A program made the position numbers and the translations under genes. A DNA stretch of 64,000 bases, taken from Diogma glabrata. Lineage: Eukaryota > Arthropoda > Insecta > Diptera > Cylindrotomidae. Each line of letters starts with the position of its first letter. The first letter of the stretch is position 1. Under the pieces are notes generated by a model. It was given only the letters and a program-made list of their open reading frames with translations, ran no database searches and had not been told where the DNA came from. Shown in pieces: positions 21,977 to 33,630 of this stretch. Location of the stretch: assembly GCA_963693315.1 (NCBI GenBank), contig OY856188.1, positions 188,756,930 to 188,820,929 on the forward strand, read 5' to 3'.

Positions 21977-24418
21977 CAACTAAATAAATTAATGTTGTTT
22001 TTTGATTTCGACTTTTATCTTTTATTTTTTTTTATTATTTTTGTATTATTTCAGCGTTGGGGTCATAATTAATTTTTCAAATTATATTGTTGAATAAATT
22101 GATTATTTCTTGTAATTTACTAATAATTTGACATATTGCAATTTGAATTGTTATTATATATGATAATTCCTTATATTGCTTTTTCTTCTTTTTATAAAAT
22201 TCATGTGTAAGTATGTTTGTTTTCTATTCGTTATCGAGTGATATTTCATATAAATTGCAATTTATTTACTATAAAAATGTCTTAATATACATATATTTAC
22301 ATCATATCAATAAAAGATAACTTGAAATTGTATATTTGTTTATCAAACCATATTTATTTTCATCTAGTTAGATGTTTTTGCACATTTTACGACCGACACC
22401 AATTTTTTTCTGCACAATTTACAACCGACACCGAAATTTTACCACCGACACAAAAAGAAAAATAATTTTAAATCACTTATGTAAAAAAGTATTTTTTCTA
22501 CTACCCAACATAAAAAATCTACTTTCGATGTTTGTTCATTGCATCGAAAATTTCTTTTTTGTCACCAGTGATAAAAACCTATGCAATAGTATATTACATA
22601 TCTAGAGTTGTAATAGTACTTTGTGTATCTAGTTGCACAAAGTTGATTTTTTCCGCACGCGTTGTAACTCGTTGCACACAACGTTTTTTGCAATTCCGAA
22701 AACACAATTAAAAAAAATTATTCTGCAACCAAATTTTTTACAATCAACATTCATATTAAAATATAAGTAAACATTTCTATTAGTTGGTGTTAAGATATTT
22801 TTTAAAAAAATTATTTATATTGTATTTAACAAAAACGAAAAAAAATATATATTTTACGTAAAAAAATTTAGGTTGTTTAAAAAAATATCAAAAATTAACG
22901 TAACGTCACCCCATACAAAAACTAAATCAAAACTGATTCTTATTTTAGAAATAATAATCAAATTTTTAAATTTGATTTTATTTATGACCAAACCGTCTTT
23001 AGTTATATAAGCCTACTAGAAGCGAAATTCAAAAAACAATGAACCTTCAAATATGTGTTATTGAGTTATGATTTTAAGGACTTTATAGAGCAAATAGAAT
23101 GAAAATGTAGGATTTTGTAGTGTAAATAGAATAAAAATATAACAACATGAATAACTCCAATGTTAATGTACATGTACATGTGCATATTAGATCACGATTT
23201 TTTTTAAAAAAAACAATCAGGCTTGTTAAAGCCGGTTTTGTTTATGACATATAAATAGGATAATTTATTCATATCATGCTGAGTCATCTATTTTTTAATA
23301 GCAGAAATATAAATATACATTTGAAATTTTTAATTTGTAACAGTGTATGTTTTGAAATGTGAATTGTACGTTATTATAAATGAAAATAATTAATAATAAT
23401 TTTTAAAAAGATAGTAGAAAAAGTACAGTATTCTGCTCGCCGAAAATCATATTTTGAATCTCCCGACCATTACCATTAAACTGTCCTCTCGTTTCAAAAT
23501 ATGTTGTTTTCGACATCGTTGAAGAATATACTATTATTGGAAAAAGGCATAATATGCTTTAATCATTTATATACTTTAGATTAAAATTTACTTTACTTTG
23601 GAATTGCTTTATAATTCACAGAATTTTGATCATTTGTTAGACATAGTCAAGCTTCTCAATTTGTGTGTTTACAACCGACACCAAATTTTAAATATTTTTA
23701 ATTTTTATTTGTAGCATTTTAAGAAAAAAATTATGCATGTTTTCGGGATGTGATAATCAACTTAAAAATAATTTTAATAATATCCAATTAAGTTTTATTC
23801 CACAAATTGAGTTTATGTGTAAACATTTTCTTCAATTTTTACGACCGACACCGTGGAATTGCCCTACTATGTAATTAAATGTAATGCCAATTGTTGTTCT
23901 AACACTATTATACGAGTGAATGTAGTGCAATTATTTCTGGTACACCACTTATATTAAAATGTAGGGTAAGAAACAGGTCACTTCTTTTAGTAGAATGTAG
24001 TACACAACAATAATTATAAACAAAATGAGCACGAGAATATTTTATTATAAGGGCCGCGACTTTCAAAAACTTATTTCAAGGCGGCCGCGAGTGCGAAAAG
24101 GTTAAGAAACTCATTCCAAATTCATTGTAGAGTAGATTCCAAATCTTTTCTTTTATTCTCCTTCCCGATTTTGTCTTTTATGTAATAAAAGTACTTCGTA
24201 GCTATTAAGTTGAATCTAGTTTCGGCAGTGTTGTTAAATGTTTCCATTGTGTACTCTAAAATAGTAAAATACATATTCATTATACAGTGTATACTTATTT
24301 GGATTCTTTATAATATTTAAAACTATTTGCCTTTTAAAATTTTTGTTGTGTAAAATTTTTTCACGCAATTTCCTTGCCGACCATTGACAGTAAATTTCTT
24401 TGTTAGCTCGTCAGCTCA
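21977..24418. other. No gene seen; AT-rich DNA with five GACCGACACC-type words
   Basis: No sustained coding signal. Direct copies of (A/G)ACCGACAC(C) lie near 22391, 22421, 22441, 23671 and 23841, most preceded by a TTTAC or TTTTTAC context. A short GGCCGCGAGTGCGAAAAGGTTAAGAAAC stretch is annotated separately. Confidence 0.55.
24065..24105 (-). mobile_element. Possible hAT terminus remnant
   Basis: The minus strand reads approximately GTTTCTTAACCTTTTCGCAC followed by TCGCGGCC, resembling hAT ends of the CAGTGTTTCTCAACCTTTTTGC type. No partner end or target duplication was found. Confidence 0.35.
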
Positions 24419-26780
24419 ATGAGGCATCTCGGAATGAGGCATCTGTCCTGGGCTCAGATTCTGAAGTTTGTTCGTAAGGAAAAACTATATGTCCTTTGTT
24501 CATTTTTGCTCCTTTTATTGTACATTTTGTACAGGTTTCGAACCCGAACCCTGAACCCGCTCCGGAGCAAGATTTTTTTTAAATTATGTGTACCCGAACC
24601 CGAACCCAATCAAAAACACGGTTCAGGTCCATTTTTTAATATAGGAAATTTAGGAAGTTTGCGTAAGAAATTTCATATTTCGCAGAATTTTTTTTGTTTC
24701 ATAAAAGATTATTTTGGTTATTTGTTTCAGTAGAGAATAGTGAATAGAGTTTTTTCTTTAAACTTCAAATTTTAAACGTCAAAATTTGTGCATGTAAAAT
24801 AATCAAAATTGATTGATTTTCCTTGCAAATTTGGTTATTTTGATTGCAATTAAAAGTGTTTTAAAAGTGAATTTTTGAAAACAATAATTTAGAGCAATTT
24901 CACGAAGATTCAACATCGTTTTGACTTGACCCCTTTTAATTTTGATTATTTTTTGTTTATAGATAGTCTTTCATAAATAAAAAATACAAGTTCTCTTAGA
25001 ATTTTTTTTTCGAGCAGGGGTCTTCACAGGGTGCCCTCAATTTTTTATTATTTTGTGATGTGAGTGCATTTTGACGAGCGATTGTAGAAAAACTACTCAA
25101 TCGATTTTCATAAATGATATGTCGTTGAATAGGTATTAGAACAAAGTTTTTAAAAATGTACCCTGTTAATTTTTTGAAATAATTTTTAACGGTGTAACAT
25201 AAGAAAAAAACGGTGTAATTGAACAAAAGATGGCGCTACACCTTTTTTTTTTAAACTAAATTGAAGCTTATTTTATATCTAACTACTTGTGAAAGTTTAG
25301 GACTAGTGATAGTTTTTGTTTTAAAGATAAAATTCGTTGTGCATATGACTGTCGGGAATCATTTTTTTTGGTTCTGAAGGAAAATTATAAAAATGGCGTT
25401 ATAAGCTAAGAGATTTGTTTTTATGTTAAATATCAAAAATTTTATTATTACTTAAATGAACTTTTTAAAATATTATAAAAATTATATATGTACAATAAAG
25501 AAAATATGAGCAATTTCAGCATAAATCCCCAAAAGCGCTTATTACTATGTACATTAAATGAACCTTATGTGGAGTTAAAAAATAAGTTTCCTGATGTGAA
25601 AATAGGATTTACTATATATTTCTTTTTTTCTTTTAATTGTTTATATATGGAAAGAATATGGTCTAAGATTCACATTATTTCTCAAGTTGCATATTTTTTT
25701 TATATGTGTCCTATTTTTATTATCACAGAAAGTCTTAAGTTGTTTGTGATTATATTAATTTACACACTACAGATGATTTATAATATTTCATTGCATATAA
25801 ACAGCATCAGTAAAATAAAATATGTACTAGATTTTTATTATATAAGTATATCATTTTATTATACAAGTTAATGCTTATGAAGCCCGTTTTTGGCTAAGAT
25901 ATGTTTGTGTTATTTGTATGTATACTTGTTATGCAAAATAAAAGTAATATGCATGTATAAAAGCAATACTAAAATAGGCACTTAGCTGTATTATCCCAGA
26001 GACGATATTACATATGTTGATTGTGGAAACACCAAAAATAATTCAATTTTTATTTAGATATTCACAAATACATCCAGAGCTCACAGTTATATGATTGTTT
26101 AACAAAAAACTGAGAAAAATATCAAATGAACTATCTTTTTTGCACAATTGTTACACTATTCGACAGAGAATTTTTTTATATAAATTATAAATATTTTTAA
26201 AACTTTTTTCGTTGAAGACTGCCACTTATAATTACATAAAACCCGGAGTAAAAAATTTGTATCGACCGCACATGATGAGAAATGAAAATGAATATGACTT
26301 ATTAAATTTATTAAAGGAAAAATTTTACTTAACTATCGGTTTTTTAAGAATCGGGCAGTCGCGGAAATTAAAAAAATTTTTTTTTACAAATTTGGTATTA
26401 ATCGATCTGGCTTGGCCGTCCCCAAAAACATGAGATTGGGGTGGTAGGATCCACCCCCACCCCTGTACGCCTTTAAGTTTTAGCATATAAAAATCTATAT
26501 AAAATAAATGGGAAGAGATAAAAAAAATTTAATGGCACCATTATCTCTTATTCAGACCGGCGCAACTTTTGAATCCAAAAGTTGGTTTGTATTCCCACCC
26601 CCAACCAACCCCGTGGGTGGGGTTGACACATTAAATGAGTAAAATATGTCATATGGGGTATCGATAGAATCAGAATTTCATAACAAATACAATCCCCCAT
26701 ATAAGCCCCTGATCTGTGACATAACCATTTTTTACTCCCAAGGGGTACCTTATTGTAGAAAAAAATATTTTTTTGCATGT
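24419..26780. other. No convincing gene; AT-rich DNA
   Basis: Open frames at 24419-24733 and 25488-25871 have low-complexity, AT-driven composition and no recognisable family. A degenerate CCCGAACCC repeat lies near 24541-24610. 26400-26780 is less AT-rich with CCACCCCC tracts and probably holds an unidentified repeat. Confidence 0.5.
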
Positions 26781-27194
26781 CATGTTTGGTGTCGATTAGG
26801 GCTTCTCATTTCCCGCTAAATTTTGTTTCCCGAGATGACGGGATAAAATCGCATATATCCCGGGATCCCGGGATTTCCCTGGATAAAATATAAAATATAA
26901 TTAATTAAAAGCCAGTTTTTAAACTAAAATAGATTTGAGATAATTGTTGGAGTGCAGTTTAAACACATAAATACACTTTTTGGATATCTTAATATTTATT
27001 ATAAAACGATTGATTTCGAAAACCAAGATTTCCTTCTCGAAGAAAGCTTAAACCTTTTACTTGAGAGCAATTCTTGAGAATGAAAGAAAACTTTCGAAGT
27101 CGATTTATAATAAATATAGACATGTCAAAAGAGTGTGTTTTAAGTTAACTTAACGCTTGCCTTAGCGCTTGCCTCGTAATCTGATACAGTTAAA

Positions 27195-27520
27195 TCATTA
27201 CTCGATTGTTTTTATAAAGCACATCACATCAGCTAAATGCAGTCCGTGTGCATAGTTGATGCTTACTACCGCTAAACCTTTCATATTTCGTCATAACCGT
27301 TGCTCCATCAGTGGTACTGGCAACTATGTGTCTTTTCATACACAAACCCAATTTCAAAATGTGTATTTTCATTTTCCTTATCAATACTTTCAAGTGTTCT
27401 TTTCATAATGCTGAATTAGAACTGCTACCATTTTTTTGGAAAAATTGGTTTAGAATGATCTTTTCATTCAATGCGATTTTATTGAGTGGACAACGTAGAA
27501 AAATCTCATAATTTTGAGAA
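27195..27520 (-). pseudogene. hAT transposase relic
   Basis: Minus-strand translation gives IVASTTDGATVMTKYERFSG then SKHQLC, and in the next frame AHGLHLAD. This matches the conserved hAT block around the second catalytic region (DGA-x-VM-x-K then QLC-x-AHG-x-x-LA). At least one frameshift and several stops are present. Confidence 0.6.
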
Positions 27521-28001
27521 AATTTTCTCATGAATCCAACATTTAAAGAATACAACAAAAGCCATATATGCAAGAATATGTATTAAAGCATACACTTTAA
27601 GAGGAAAGGACTTATTGTTTTTCAATTTGTTTATTATTTAAACACGAAATATCCCATTGTGGGTTGTTCACAAATTGCGTAACGGCCTTAGGGTGCGAAG
27701 GTGGATTGTTACGGTTAGAAGAAAATTGTAATTGTTGCTTGTTACAATGTGTTCCGTAAGGGAGGAGAAGGTTGAAATGGAAAACATTCCGTTACGTAAT
27801 CTGTAAACAGCCACTGCATATAAACAAAATGCTCCACTAAAAAAAATATTCGTGTTATGATTGACTGGCCCAGTGAAATATTATTTACGCGTTTTCTGTT
27901 GTTAATTTATATTTTGTGATTTTAAATCAAAATTTAATTGAATTTTTTAGCGAATTTTTATTATACAAATAAAATATAAAAGCATTAATATATGTAATTT
28001 T

Positions 28002-28293
28002 TAAATGTAAATAAAAATTCTTGTTGTAGTATTTCGCAATTGAGTTTTTATTATTTATGAATTAACTAATTTTTACTATATTTAATTTATGTGCTCGATC
28101 CGATTTCGATTATTACATCATCTTAAGGAGCTTACAAAAAACTGTTTTCTCAGTTTTTTGTAAGCTCCTGAGGATGATGTAATAATCGAAATCGGATCGA
28201 GCACATAAATTAAATATAGTAAAAATTAGTTAATTTATAAATAATAAAAACTCAATTGCGAAATACTACAACAAGAATTTTTATTTACATTTA
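28002..28293. repeat. Near-perfect palindrome, about 290 bp (fold-back element)
   Basis: The two arms of about 140 bp differ at only about three positions that I can find, and the loop is TTTTCT between AAAACTG and CAGTTTT. Arms include GTTGTAGTATTTCGCAATTG and CCGATTTCGATTATTACATC. It would form a very stable hairpin if transcribed. It is nested in the hAT element. No clear target duplication. Confidence 0.9.
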
Positions 28294-28525
28294 TTCATCA
28301 TGTTTCGTCAAGGTACCAGCGGTAAAATCCATCGAATTTATATGTAATTTTGTTGCAACTGTCCTTTACATCTTCAAAAAAATACTGCAAACATACAAAT
28401 CAAACAAATTTCAGAACAACGGGAAATCCCGGGATTAATTCCCGGGATTTCTCATGAGTCTTTCACTGCGGGATCCCGGGAGAGAAGGCCTAGTGTCGAT
28501 TTCAATATAATCAAGAATGCTGAGT

Positions 28526-28730
28526 TTAATGATGATGATAAAAATGGGGGCCGGACTCGGGGTAGCCAAAAAAGGGGTGGAGGTTGGGGGGTCGGTTATA
28601 AAAAATATCGAAATTATCGTCATAATAAAAATTTGGGGCGGACTCAGGGTAGTCCAATAGGTGGGAGTTGGTGGGGTGGGTTGGGGTGTCGGTTATACAA
28701 AGTATCGAAATTATTGTCATTATTATCGTT
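28526..28730 (+). repeat. Two diverged G-rich repeats of about 100 bp
   Basis: Both copies share GGACTC(G/A)GGGTAG(C/T)C, a GGTTGGGG or TTGGGGTG tract, TCGGTTATA(A/C)AAA and TATCGAAATTAT. Open frames on the other strand are His/Pro-rich artefacts. Confidence 0.75.
28663..28686 (+). other. Predicted G-quadruplex motif
   Basis: Four G-runs (GGG, GGGG, GGG, GGGG) separated by loops of 7, 1 and 2 bases, fitting the G3+N1-7 rule. Lies in the second G-rich repeat. Confidence 0.7.
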
Positions 28731-30381
28731 TTTTACATAATCAAGGATTCGCTATTCATCGGCGAATTTGTTTCAGCATTTATCATTGACTGGAAAAATG
28801 TTAATTTTTAAACAATGATCATAATGAACATAATGAACATTAACAATGAACTTACATCTATAAAATCTAGATCCAATAAATCCCCTTCGCCTCTGAAAAT
28901 ATCAAATATTTTATGAACTGTATTACTTATATTTAAGAAGGAAAACTTACTCATACGTCACATTTTCTAATGGGACCAAGATCGACATATTATTATTATT
29001 TTTATGATTATTTTTATCAAACAATAAATTTCTGCAACCGATCAGACTGATAAGATTAGTATGACTGATAAGATAACACGAACTCAAAAATAAAATAAAA
29101 TGTTATCTTGTTTAAACATGGGTTTAAACATGTTTATTCATCTTAATTGTTACCTGTTTCCAATTTATTTTGTTAATTAAATAAACGGTAATTTAATAAA
29201 TCATTAGGCATCAAATCTCAACATCTCAAGAACTAGTTTTCAACATAACGAAAGTATGTTAATACTTTATTGGTTTTGAGTTAATTGATATTTTATCAAT
29301 ACTCTAAAGGAGGACTAGTATTAAGAGATCGCAGTATGAAATGGGCAGTTCTTTGAAGTCTTTGGCCCCTCGATTTGAAATTTTTTTTTTTTAGTTGATG
29401 TTAAACCAAAACGAAAATGTTAAGGGCACTTATCAGAATTGTTCCCGGTTCTCGAGATATGGCCTTTTGAAAGAAAAAATTTCCATATAAAAATCACTTT
29501 TTTTGTAAAATGTAGTGTCGGTCAATATCGATGATTTTTATAATAATTTAAATAAAATTAACACTTTTTTTTTATAAAAATTAAATAAGATACATACCTG
29601 ATATATATAAAAATAATTGCACTAATTTAAAAAATACTTAACACATAATAATTTAAAAATGAAATATGGTCAAAAAGAAACCATATTTTCGAAAAAATAA
29701 ACAATAATTTTGACATTTCTCAATAAACAAAGTTGAAGTTTCGAACATTTGATTCTAAAATATGATTAAGTGCTGCCATTCTAAAATATTCAAAAATTTT
29801 ACTAAATTGTACTAAAACTAAAATGAAAATCGAAACCATAATTTATTTTAGTACATATTTAAGGTTTTGTCTAACGGCTATTTTTATTTTATCTACTTAA
29901 ATTTTTAATAAACGATTTTAAATGCACTAAAAATTTGTAAATATATAAATTAAAAATAAATAATCAATAAAGCTAGTAACTCAATTGATTTTTAATGCAA
30001 TAATTATTACAAAATAACAAATTTTAGATTGAATGACATACGGCAATTTCATTTTAGTTATTAAACTAGGTTAAAAAAGACTCAGATTTGAAAGTTGGTT
30101 CGTTATATTTATTTAAATGAAATAAAACTAATGAAATTTAAATTTGTACAATCTGCATTTTATTTTATCTAATTCATGTAAATTATAGATTATATCATAT
30201 TATACATATTGTGTTAAAAAATTTAAATTTTATAGTGCTGGTGTAGTTTTTTGTTCTAATTTAATATTATTTTTATAACAGTGAAGTCTCTCTTCCATTC
30301 TTTGATTTTTTTGTCCTGCATTTTCTACCTCTATGATATTTATGCTTGGTTAAAAAGTCAAGTGGTAGTGGTTTCAAGTTT

Positions 30382-30438
30382 GGTAGTGTATCTAGTCGGC
30401 TAGCCCTGATGAGAATGATATACTTTTTTAAAGTGTAA
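30382..30438 (+). repeat. 57-bp repeat, copy 1
   Basis: Identical to 30549-30605 as far as I can see, with GTCGGCTAGCCCTGATGAG in the middle. Offset 167 bp. Confidence 0.85.
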
Positions 30439-30548
30439 CAAATTGACTAAACCTGAATATAATAAACATATGTTTATGAAAGTTTTTTGTTTTCTTATAC
30501 TTCGCTAGAATAGTAGGCCAATTTTGGTTTATATAGCGAAAAACTTTT

Positions 30549-30605
30549 GGTAGTGTATCTAGTCGGCTAGCCCTGATGAGAATGATATACTTTTTTAAAG
30601 TGTAA
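30549..30605 (+). repeat. 57-bp repeat, copy 2
   Basis: Second copy. Only this copy is followed, at 30625, by CGAAAC. Confidence 0.85.
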
Positions 30606-30635
30606 TAAAAAGTTCTTATCGGCTCGAAACTAGAT
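30557..30635 (+). ncRNA. Possible degenerate hammerhead ribozyme
   Basis: Seen: ATCTAGTC, palindromic GGCTAGCC, CTGATGAG, 44 bases, CGAAAC, TAGAT. ATCTAGT (30557-30563) pairs fully with ACTAGAT (30629-30635), a stem III with the required G-U-C and A-C positions. CTGATGA and GAAA core boxes are present. Weak points: stem I would be only GGC/GCC over TA, and stem II is interrupted (GA/TC, then GATA/TATC). Hammerheads are known in Penelope-like and other retroelements. Could be chance. Confidence 0.3.
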
Positions 30636-32126
30636 CGATCGAGCAATTTTGTGAATAGCAAAAAAATTTCATAAATTGCACACCATATTTTGTTTAGATT
30701 CAGTCTTATTATTCATGATGGGATAATTTCCATCGGAGTGATGTAATATCACAAATAATTCATTGAATTAATGAATAAGTTTCTCAAATATTTATTCTTA
30801 TTATTTTTAAAAGTTTATTTTTTGTTACACAAAAAATTTATATTGAAAATAAATGTCAAATATAAAAAAATAAAATTGAATTAGTTATGCAATTTGCTAC
30901 ATACGCAAAAATATTATAACAAATATTTTTTTTACAAAAATTTGACCGTAAAAACATATTAGAAAATTTTTTAGTGCGTACACGCTAATAGTAATGAAAA
31001 TTACAATTTAATTAAACCTAAAGTTTTATAAATGCTCGTAAAATAAAATAAGATTATAAATAATGACGTCAAATCTATACTACTAACTGCTACTTTACAC
31101 GAACAGATGCAGCGATCCAATTTAACCTCATGAGAGTTAGATTTTATGGCAGAGCTTTGTACAACAAGTCCCATGACCCTGTCAGAAGAAGCAGTTGGAA
31201 CTATTCCAAAAAGCATGCACCTGGCCTGCATTCAAAAGTTCCGTCCACTCGCGTATTGGTCGTTTGCCATTACTGAAATAATCAATGAGAGAAATAAATA
31301 TACTAACCTCAAAATCGCTGCTAACTGCTGTAGAATTTATTGGTTCCACATTGTCCTGTGGATGAGTCTTCGTTTTCCTTGTCCCGTATGTTTCCCTGTG
31401 AAAATATTGATCTAAATTAAATTCACTTTTCAGTGCAAACAGAAAGTATGACTATACACTAAACATCTATTTAAAATATTGTTTATTTTTGTATTTTTAA
31501 TAATAAGTTTCACTAATCCACTTTACTAGATTAAAAGTTTAATGTATTCTTGTTTATTTTTAGTGAATCCTTTTATTATTTTTAATGATTTGGTTCCTTT
31601 GACTTTCTTACCGCTGAAATGTGCGTGTGATAAGATATCATTTCTTTTTTTTTGTTTTTTTTACGTTGTGTGCATAACCTCTCTAAAAAACTGCTTTATT
31701 TACATTTTTGATGTTTATACATTTTCTGAGTAAATATATAGCATATAATATACTAAGATAGGTAGTAATACACAACCGTCCCGTTCGTCCGGTATTACCT
31801 GAAGGTGAAAGATTTGACCCGACAGGAAAGAAATTGTAAGGTATTTATTAGTATATTATTGGCATGTGAAAGCATATACAATATTAAAACTACTTAATAA
31901 TAATTATAAAAATAAAACCGTAAATAAAAACTAATTGTCTACATCTAAACCCATACGGTCTACACGTAAAATTTTTCTGGAAACACACAGATCAAAAATA
32001 TCTTTTCTATAGCTCAACAATCATTTCTATAGCTTATAAAAACTAGATGCAAATCAAATGTATTATTATTACTGAGTGTAAATATACTTGCTCGCAGAGT
32101 ATCAGACAGGAAAATATATAAGCAAC

Positions 32127-32180
32127 CAGTGCCGGCACAATGGGTAGGCAAACTAGGCGCTCGCCTAGGGCGTTTTATTT
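32127..32180 (+). mobile_element. hAT-like 5' terminus
   Basis: CAGTGCCGGCACAATGGG then a CTAGGCGCTCGCCTAGGGCG hairpin, the typical start of ZMYM1-type hAT elements in insects. No matching 3' end or target duplication was found within the window, and the LINE fragment begins about 150 bp later. Confidence 0.5.
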
Positions 32181-32329
32181 GAAGGGTGCAGAAATTGTGA
32201 ATTTTTTTTTGTTTTTAATACATACATTTTATACTACGAAGATTCGTTTTTTTTGTTTTCCATTAAAATATCTAGTTAGGGTAGAAAATCACAAAGAAAA
32301 TAGAGAAAATAGGTTCGAGGTGGCGGTTT

Positions 32330-33630
32330 AATAATCTAGTAATTGTACTTTATTTACCTGCCGATGCATCTTCAATTTCTTATGCTGCCTTGGATTTAAT
32401 TTTGGACAAAGATATCGGTCCTTTGATCCATGATAAAGATGAAATAGTGTTTGTAGGTGATTTTAACTTCTCTGCTCTGAAGTGGACTTTCATGGACGAT
32501 GTAATTACTCCAACAAATGGGAACGAAGCTCAGAACTCAGTCCTGGATAAAATATTTGGCTTTGGTACCAAACAAATCAATAATCTTAACAACAACCACT
32601 GCAACTTGCTGTACCTAGTGTTTACTTCCTTGGAAATAGATAGTAACATTGCCGCATGCGATGACTTAGCGGAATCTTCTAGTGTTTTTCATACACCATT
32701 ACATATTAAAATACATTTTTATGATTTAGAAACGTTTAATAGCTCGCCCAATATCAATAACATTTCTCGTAATTTCAAAAAAGGCGATTACGATTCTTCA
32801 AACACTTTTCTGGATTCGGTAGACTGGACCTTTATTGATCAGGATAAAGATCTAAATGCAATTGTTTCGCGTTTTCATGATATTTTGTATAACAGAATTG
32901 ATAATTTAACTCCACAATACCGGTCAAACGTATCATTTTTTCGCCAGCCGTGGTTTAATAAAAATTTGGTTAATTTAAAAAATCGAATGCATAAGGCTCA
33001 CAAAATTTACAAATCTACGCAATTAGAGTTTGACTATCTGAAATACAACTGTCTTCGTACTGAATTCAAAATACTAAATAAGTTTTTGTATAATAATTAT
33101 ATTCTGGATATTGAGTCTGATCTTTATTCTGATCCCAAAATCTTCTGGCATTTTATTGACATAAAGAGAAAATCTAATTGTTACCCATCAACAATGTATT
33201 ACAATGACGAATCGTCTTGTGACTCTTAAACTATATGTAACTTTTTTGCAAACTTTTTCAAAAGCGTTTACAACTCAACAGCATCCATGTTAAATCCTTA
33301 TCAACCATCAGAATCTATGGTCACTAACCCTGACTTTAAGGGATTGCAAATAATTGAATCTGACATTCAATCGGCGTTAAATAAACTGGATATAAGTAAG
33401 AGTGCCGGACCAGATAATATTCCGCCAATATTTCTAAAACAGTGCTCAACCTCTCTGATAGGTCCTTTACTACAAATATTTAGTAGGAGCCTGTCTTCTG
33501 AAATTTTTCCATCGTCCTGGAAGCAATCTTATATTACTCCAATTTTTAAAAAATCTGGTTGCAAAAATAACGTCGTGAACTATCGTGGTATTGCTAAATT
33601 GTTGAATTTTTGTTTGAATTATGTTTGAAT
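32330..33630 (+). pseudogene. Jockey-type LINE fragment: end of AP endonuclease, linker, start of reverse transcriptase
   Basis: One 279-codon frame (32390-33229) contains VFVGDFNFSALKW, the C-terminal part of the LINE endonuclease, then a linker with FFRQPWFNKNLVNLKNRM. After one in-frame stop, 33287-33628 continues with LDISKSAGPDNIPPIFLKQC, FPSSWKQSYITPIFKK and VNYRGIAKL, the N-terminal reverse-transcriptase blocks. It ends abruptly at about 33630, before the catalytic FADD. The endonuclease start is also missing. NYRGIAKL here versus NYRPIALLP at 40400 shows that this is a different LINE family from that one. Confidence 0.75.

Larger units (their letters stand above)
26797..28492 (-). mobile_element. 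Decayed hAT transposon with perfect 8-bp target duplication
   Basis: Ends TAGGGCTTCTC and (minus strand) TAGGCCTTCTC, 10 of 11 matching. GTGTCGAT flanks both sides exactly (26789-26796 and 28493-28500), the 8-bp duplication of hAT elements. CCCGGGAT-type words recur just inside both ends, as in several insect hAT families. A transposase relic lies inside on the minus strand, and a palindromic insertion lies at 28002-28293. Length 1696 bp, so most of a normal coding region (about 1.8-2 kb) is missing. Confidence 0.8.
28731..32126. other. No gene seen; AT-rich DNA
   Basis: No recognised protein. Contains one duplicated 57-bp segment and a possible ribozyme-like fold (separate entries), plus AT-rich filler. 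The open frame at 31146-31415 has no family I recognise. Confidence 0.5.

Noticed and set aside
24541..24610. CCCGAACCC repeat as an interstitial telomere
   Set aside because: Insect telomere repeat is TTAGG/CCTAA; these words do not match and are irregular.
24419..24733. 104-codon frame with RTRTLNPL and PEPEPNQ
   Set aside because: The Pro/Arg stretch comes from a CCCGAACCC simple repeat; no family match and AT-driven composition.
25488..25871. 127-codon frame with many aromatic residues
   Set aside because: Translation of AT-rich DNA; Ile/Tyr/Phe bias with no domain.
30382..30438. First copy of the 57-bp repeat as a second hammerhead
   Set aside because: No GAAAC box or stem III partner follows this copy within a reasonable distance.
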